A stretch of DNA of 64,000 nucleotides from Pseudomonas spelaei (lineage in GTDB: Bacteria > Pseudomonadota > Gammaproteobacteria > Pseudomonadales > Pseudomonadaceae), in NCBI RefSeq assembly GCF_009724245.1, contig NZ_WNNK01000005.1, forward strand, positions 62,001-126,000, given 5' to 3'. The notes beneath the pieces were generated by a model that searched no databases, was not told the origin of the DNA, and saw only the letters and a program-made list of their open reading frames with translations. Both the position numbers and the translations under genes were made by a program. Shown here in pieces: positions 63,953 to 64,000 of the stretch (its first letter is position 1; each line of letters starts with the position of its first letter).

Positions 63953-64000
63953 ATGAAGCCCATTGTCCTGTTGCCCTTGCTGCTGGTGGCCTCCCTCAGC
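63953..64000 (+). CDS. Start of a secreted protein (cut off by the window)
   Basis: An ATG with AGGAAA 12 bases upstream opens MKPIVLLPLLLVASLS, the beginning of a signal peptide. Position after the amine oxidase and cupin suggests a periplasmic binding protein, but only 16 codons are visible. Confidence 0.6.
   Translation, partial: MKPIVLLPLLLVASLS

Noticed and set aside
1..64000. tRNA, rRNA or CRISPR array
   Set aside because: No cloverleaf-like tRNA, rRNA segment or regularly spaced repeat was found, including at the island ends where a tRNA attachment site was first suspected.

Overview
The window looks like chromosome of a fluorescent-group Pseudomonas. The grounds are very strong protein resemblance to MexE/MexF/OprN, MexT, EfeUOB, PssA and phosphoglucomutase of that genus, GC-rich codon use, and short palindromic intergenic repeats with a GAGGCTGCGAT-type core. 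Identifications come from reading motifs and from remembered family sequences; no database search was run.

Layout. 1-13 kb: a soluble PQQ-dependent sugar dehydrogenase (5' end cut off), a TetR regulator with an NTF2-like DUF1348 gene, phosphatidylserine synthase (pssA), a 1222-residue protein of unknown function, a Fur-box-led ferrous/elemental iron uptake operon (efeU-efeO-efeB-efeM), and an AraC regulator. 13-28 kb: the multidrug efflux operon mexE-mexF-oprN, a sensor kinase/response regulator pair, a divergent second response regulator, and a second RND efflux operon (outer-membrane factor, membrane fusion protein, MdtC-like permease).

27.9-49.6 kb: an integrated defence island inserted in the last codons of mexT. 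The final 10 codons of mexT (stop included) occur at both ends of the island, differing only at wobble positions, and short TGCCCCCA-type repeats lie just inside both ends. No integrase or transposase gene is visible. The island carries, in order: a frameshifted small ORF and a WYL-domain regulator (leftward); a complete four-gene Wadjet system jetABCD (rightward); a three-gene ABC-3C-type system (Rad50-like ATPase, middle component, nuclease-domain component; leftward); and a three-gene leftward operon of an AddB-like nuclease, an AddA-like helicase-nuclease and a PLD-family nuclease. I cannot assign the last operon to a named defence system, and it is the best candidate for something undescribed.

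49.6-64 kb: mexT and the divergent oxidoreductase mexS, which are now more than 30 kb from their target mexEF-oprN; an uncharacterised gene with a MocR-type regulator; pgm; a pirin; a UvrD-type helicase; a DUF1652 gene; and an AraC regulator fused to a SnoaL-like domain, upstream of an FAD amine oxidoreductase, a cupin and the first codons of a secreted protein.
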